Assembly (NCBI GenBank): GCA_035527515.1
Contig: DATLAJ010000146.1
Location: 1-64,000 of the forward strand
Reading direction: 5' to 3'
Length of the DNA: 64,000 nt
Source of the DNA: a bacterium
GTDB lineage: Bacteria > B130-G9
Part shown: in pieces, positions 62,635-64,000 of the stretch
Layout: each line of letters opens with the position of its first letter
Numbering within the stretch: the first letter of the stretch is position 1
The notes under the pieces: generated by a model
What the model saw: only the letters and a program-made list of their open reading frames with translations
Told to the model about the DNA's origin: nothing
The model's database searches: none
Position numbers and translations under genes: made by a program

Positions 62635-63957
62635 CACCAACAATCCCAGGCGACGCATCTTCCGCCAAAGCGTCGTCTTGTGAATCCCGAGCTCCCGCGA
62701 CGTCGCAACGCGGTTGCCGCCGTTGCGGTCAAGCGCCTCAACTATCAGCCTCGCCTCGACATCGCGCAGCGAGCCGGAATAGGAAGGTGGCCCGGCGACA
62801 GCTTTGGGTTGGAGATAGATTGGCAAGTGCTGCGGCTCAATGATTCTGCCCCTGCACAGGACGAACGCGTGCTCGATAATGTTCTCCAGCTCGCGGATGT
62901 TGCCAGGGAAGTCGAACTTCATGAGGACAGACATGGCGTCCGGCGAGATGCCCGCTATGCTCTTGCCCTTCAGCCGGTTGAAACGCGTAATGAAGCGGTC
63001 GATGAGAAGCGGGATGTCCTTGCGCCGCTCCCGAAGTGGAGGCAGGCGCAGGTTCACGACGTTTACTCGGTAGTAGAGGTCCTGCCTGAACTCACCTCTT
63101 TCGACAAGTTGCCTCAGATCACTATTGGTGGCCGCGATTATTCGGACGTCTGCCTGAACGGTTTGTGACGAGCCAAGCGGCTCGTAGGTTCTCTCCTGCA
63201 CAACACGCAGCAGCCGGACTTGCATGGAGGGAGAGACTTCGCCGATCTCGTCGAGGAATAGAGTGCCGCCCTCGGCCATGTCAAACCTCCCTTTCCGGTC
63301 TGAGGTGGCATCCGTGAACGCTCCTCTCTTGTGGCCGAAAAGCTCCGATTCTAAAAGCGTGTCCGGCAGCGCGCCGCTATTGACGATCACCAGCGGCTTG
63401 TTCCGGCGCGGGCTGAGGCCATGAATCGCCCTACACAGAAGCTCCTTACCGGTGCCGCTCTCGCCCTCTATGAGAACGGTGCTCTCGCTCTCAGCTACGG
63501 CCGGCAAGATGTTGAAAAGCTCCAACATCTCCTTGTTCTGGCTTATCATATCGGAGAAACTGTAGCGCTGCTCGACCTTTTTTTTCAGCTCCTCGACGAG
63601 GCTGAGGTCGCGGAACGTCTCAACGCCGCCGATTACATTGCCCTCGTCGTCCCTCAGAACAGCCGTCGAGGCGCTTAGGGGAACGTTCTCGCCGCTTTCG
63701 TTGATCATGAACAACGCCTTGCAGAGAACCGGCTCACCCGTCTTCATGGTCTGCCGAAGCGCGCAGTCCGACTCGCAAACCGTGGCCCGCAGAACCTCCC
63801 AGCACGGCCTTCCAACCGCATCCTCGCGCAAGACGCCTGTTATTCGCTCCGCTGCGTGGTTGAACAACGTGATGCGGAACTCAAGATCGACTGTGAACAC
63901 CCTGTCGGTGATCGAGTCGAGGATAACTTCAATGTGTCTCTGATGTTCTTGCCTCAT
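62632..63957 (-). CDS. orpR: PAS-domain sigma-54-dependent activator (OrpR-like)
   Basis: 441 residues. Residues about 8-120 are a PAS domain with three cysteines, C52, C61 and C65 (PCWEVLRATVCESDCAL). Residues about 140-370 are an AAA+ central domain: Walker A GESGTGKE, the sigma-54-contacting GAFTDA (212-217), and GTLFLDEIGE. The C-terminal Fis-type helix-turn-helix has NRVATSRELGIHKTTLWRKM. In Desulfovibrio vulgaris the orp activator OrpR uses a PAS iron-sulfur cluster as redox sensor, and the cysteine pattern fits that role. It should act on the promoter at 61196. Its stop codon overlaps the end of the repeat array. Confidence 0.9.
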   Translation of the reverse strand: MRQEHQRHIEVILDSITDRVFTVDLEFRITLFNHAAERITGVLREDAVGRPCWEVLRATVCESDCALRQTMKTGEPVLCKALFMINESGENVPLSASTAVLRDDEGNVIGGVETFRDLSLVEELKKKVEQRYSFSDMISQNKEMLELFNILPAVAESESTVLIEGESGTGKELLCRAIHGLSPRRNKPLVIVNSGALPDTLLESELFGHKRGAFTDATSDRKGRFDMAEGGTLFLDEIGEVSPSMQVRLLRVVQERTYEPLGSSQTVQADVRIIAATNSDLRQLVERGEFRQDLYYRVNVVNLRLPPLRERRKDIPLLIDRFITRFNRLKGKSIAGISPDAMSVLMKFDFPGNIRELENIIEHAFVLCRGRIIEPQHLPIYLQPKAVAGPPSYSGSLRDVEARLIVEALDRNGGNRVATSRELGIHKTTLWRKMRRLGLLV

Positions 63958-64000
63958 CAGCTTCTCTCTCGGGCTGCAATCTGCAACACCCCAAACGGCC

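Overview
The window comes from a Gram-negative, probably anaerobic bacterium that I cannot place in a phylum. Kdo synthesis genes (kdsD, kdsA) and an O-antigen ligase-like protein imply an LPS-type outer membrane. An orange-protein (ORP) type locus with ferredoxin-containing MinD ATPases, and nickel-pincer cofactor genes (larB, larC, larE), fit anaerobic metal and redox biology. Several families of palindromic interspersed repeats suggest a repeat-rich environmental genome.

Layout. 1-20010: a mixed region with a tRNA-Arg(CCG), the tRNA methylthiotransferase MtaB, a serine beta-lactamase-fold hydrolase, a secreted FGE-fold protein, a plus-strand set (GT4 glycosyltransferase, membrane protein, giant GT-C/TPR protein, HEPN protein), then minus-strand genes for a GT4-GT2 fusion, an S41 protease, a MEMO-AMMECR1 fusion, RNase HII and a GT9 heptosyltransferase. 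20521-21936: a plus-strand FAD oxidoreductase. 21969-50430: a long, tightly packed minus-strand surface-polysaccharide cluster with many GT4 and GT2 enzymes, a CapK-like adenylate-forming enzyme, an O-antigen ligase/polymerase, a polysaccharide deacetylase, an MsbA-like ABC exporter, a PIN-nuclease/sugar-aminotransferase fusion preceded by its antitoxin, kdsD, kdsA, an SDR epimerase, a GT-C enzyme and a truncated epimerase duplicate. Most junctions overlap or are separated by fewer than 35 bases, so long polycistronic transcription from about 49988 leftward is likely.

50708-53550 holds larE-larB-larC without larA. 53638-61175 is the ORP-type locus: a Mrp-ORP fusion, a methyltransferase, two MinD/ferredoxin ATPases, a TauE-type exporter, TrmO, three small glycine-rich proteins sharing an N-terminal signature, an FmdB-like zinc ribbon, and two stand-alone NifX/ORP-fold proteins. 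A good sigma-54 promoter (GG-N10-GC) sits directly upstream of the first of these, and a sigma-54 activator with a PAS domain and a cysteine triad lies at the right end (62632-63957). Between promoter and activator is an IS200-like Y1 (REP-associated) transposase inside its own inverted repeats, followed by an array of shorter copies of the same ends.

The most notable items are the ORP-type locus with its sigma-54 control, the PIN nuclease fused in frame to a DegT-type aminotransferase, the transposase surrounded by transposase-less derivatives of itself, and three fusions or duplications (Mrp-ORP, MEMO-AMMECR1, truncated epimerase) with visible traces of how they arose or are expressed.
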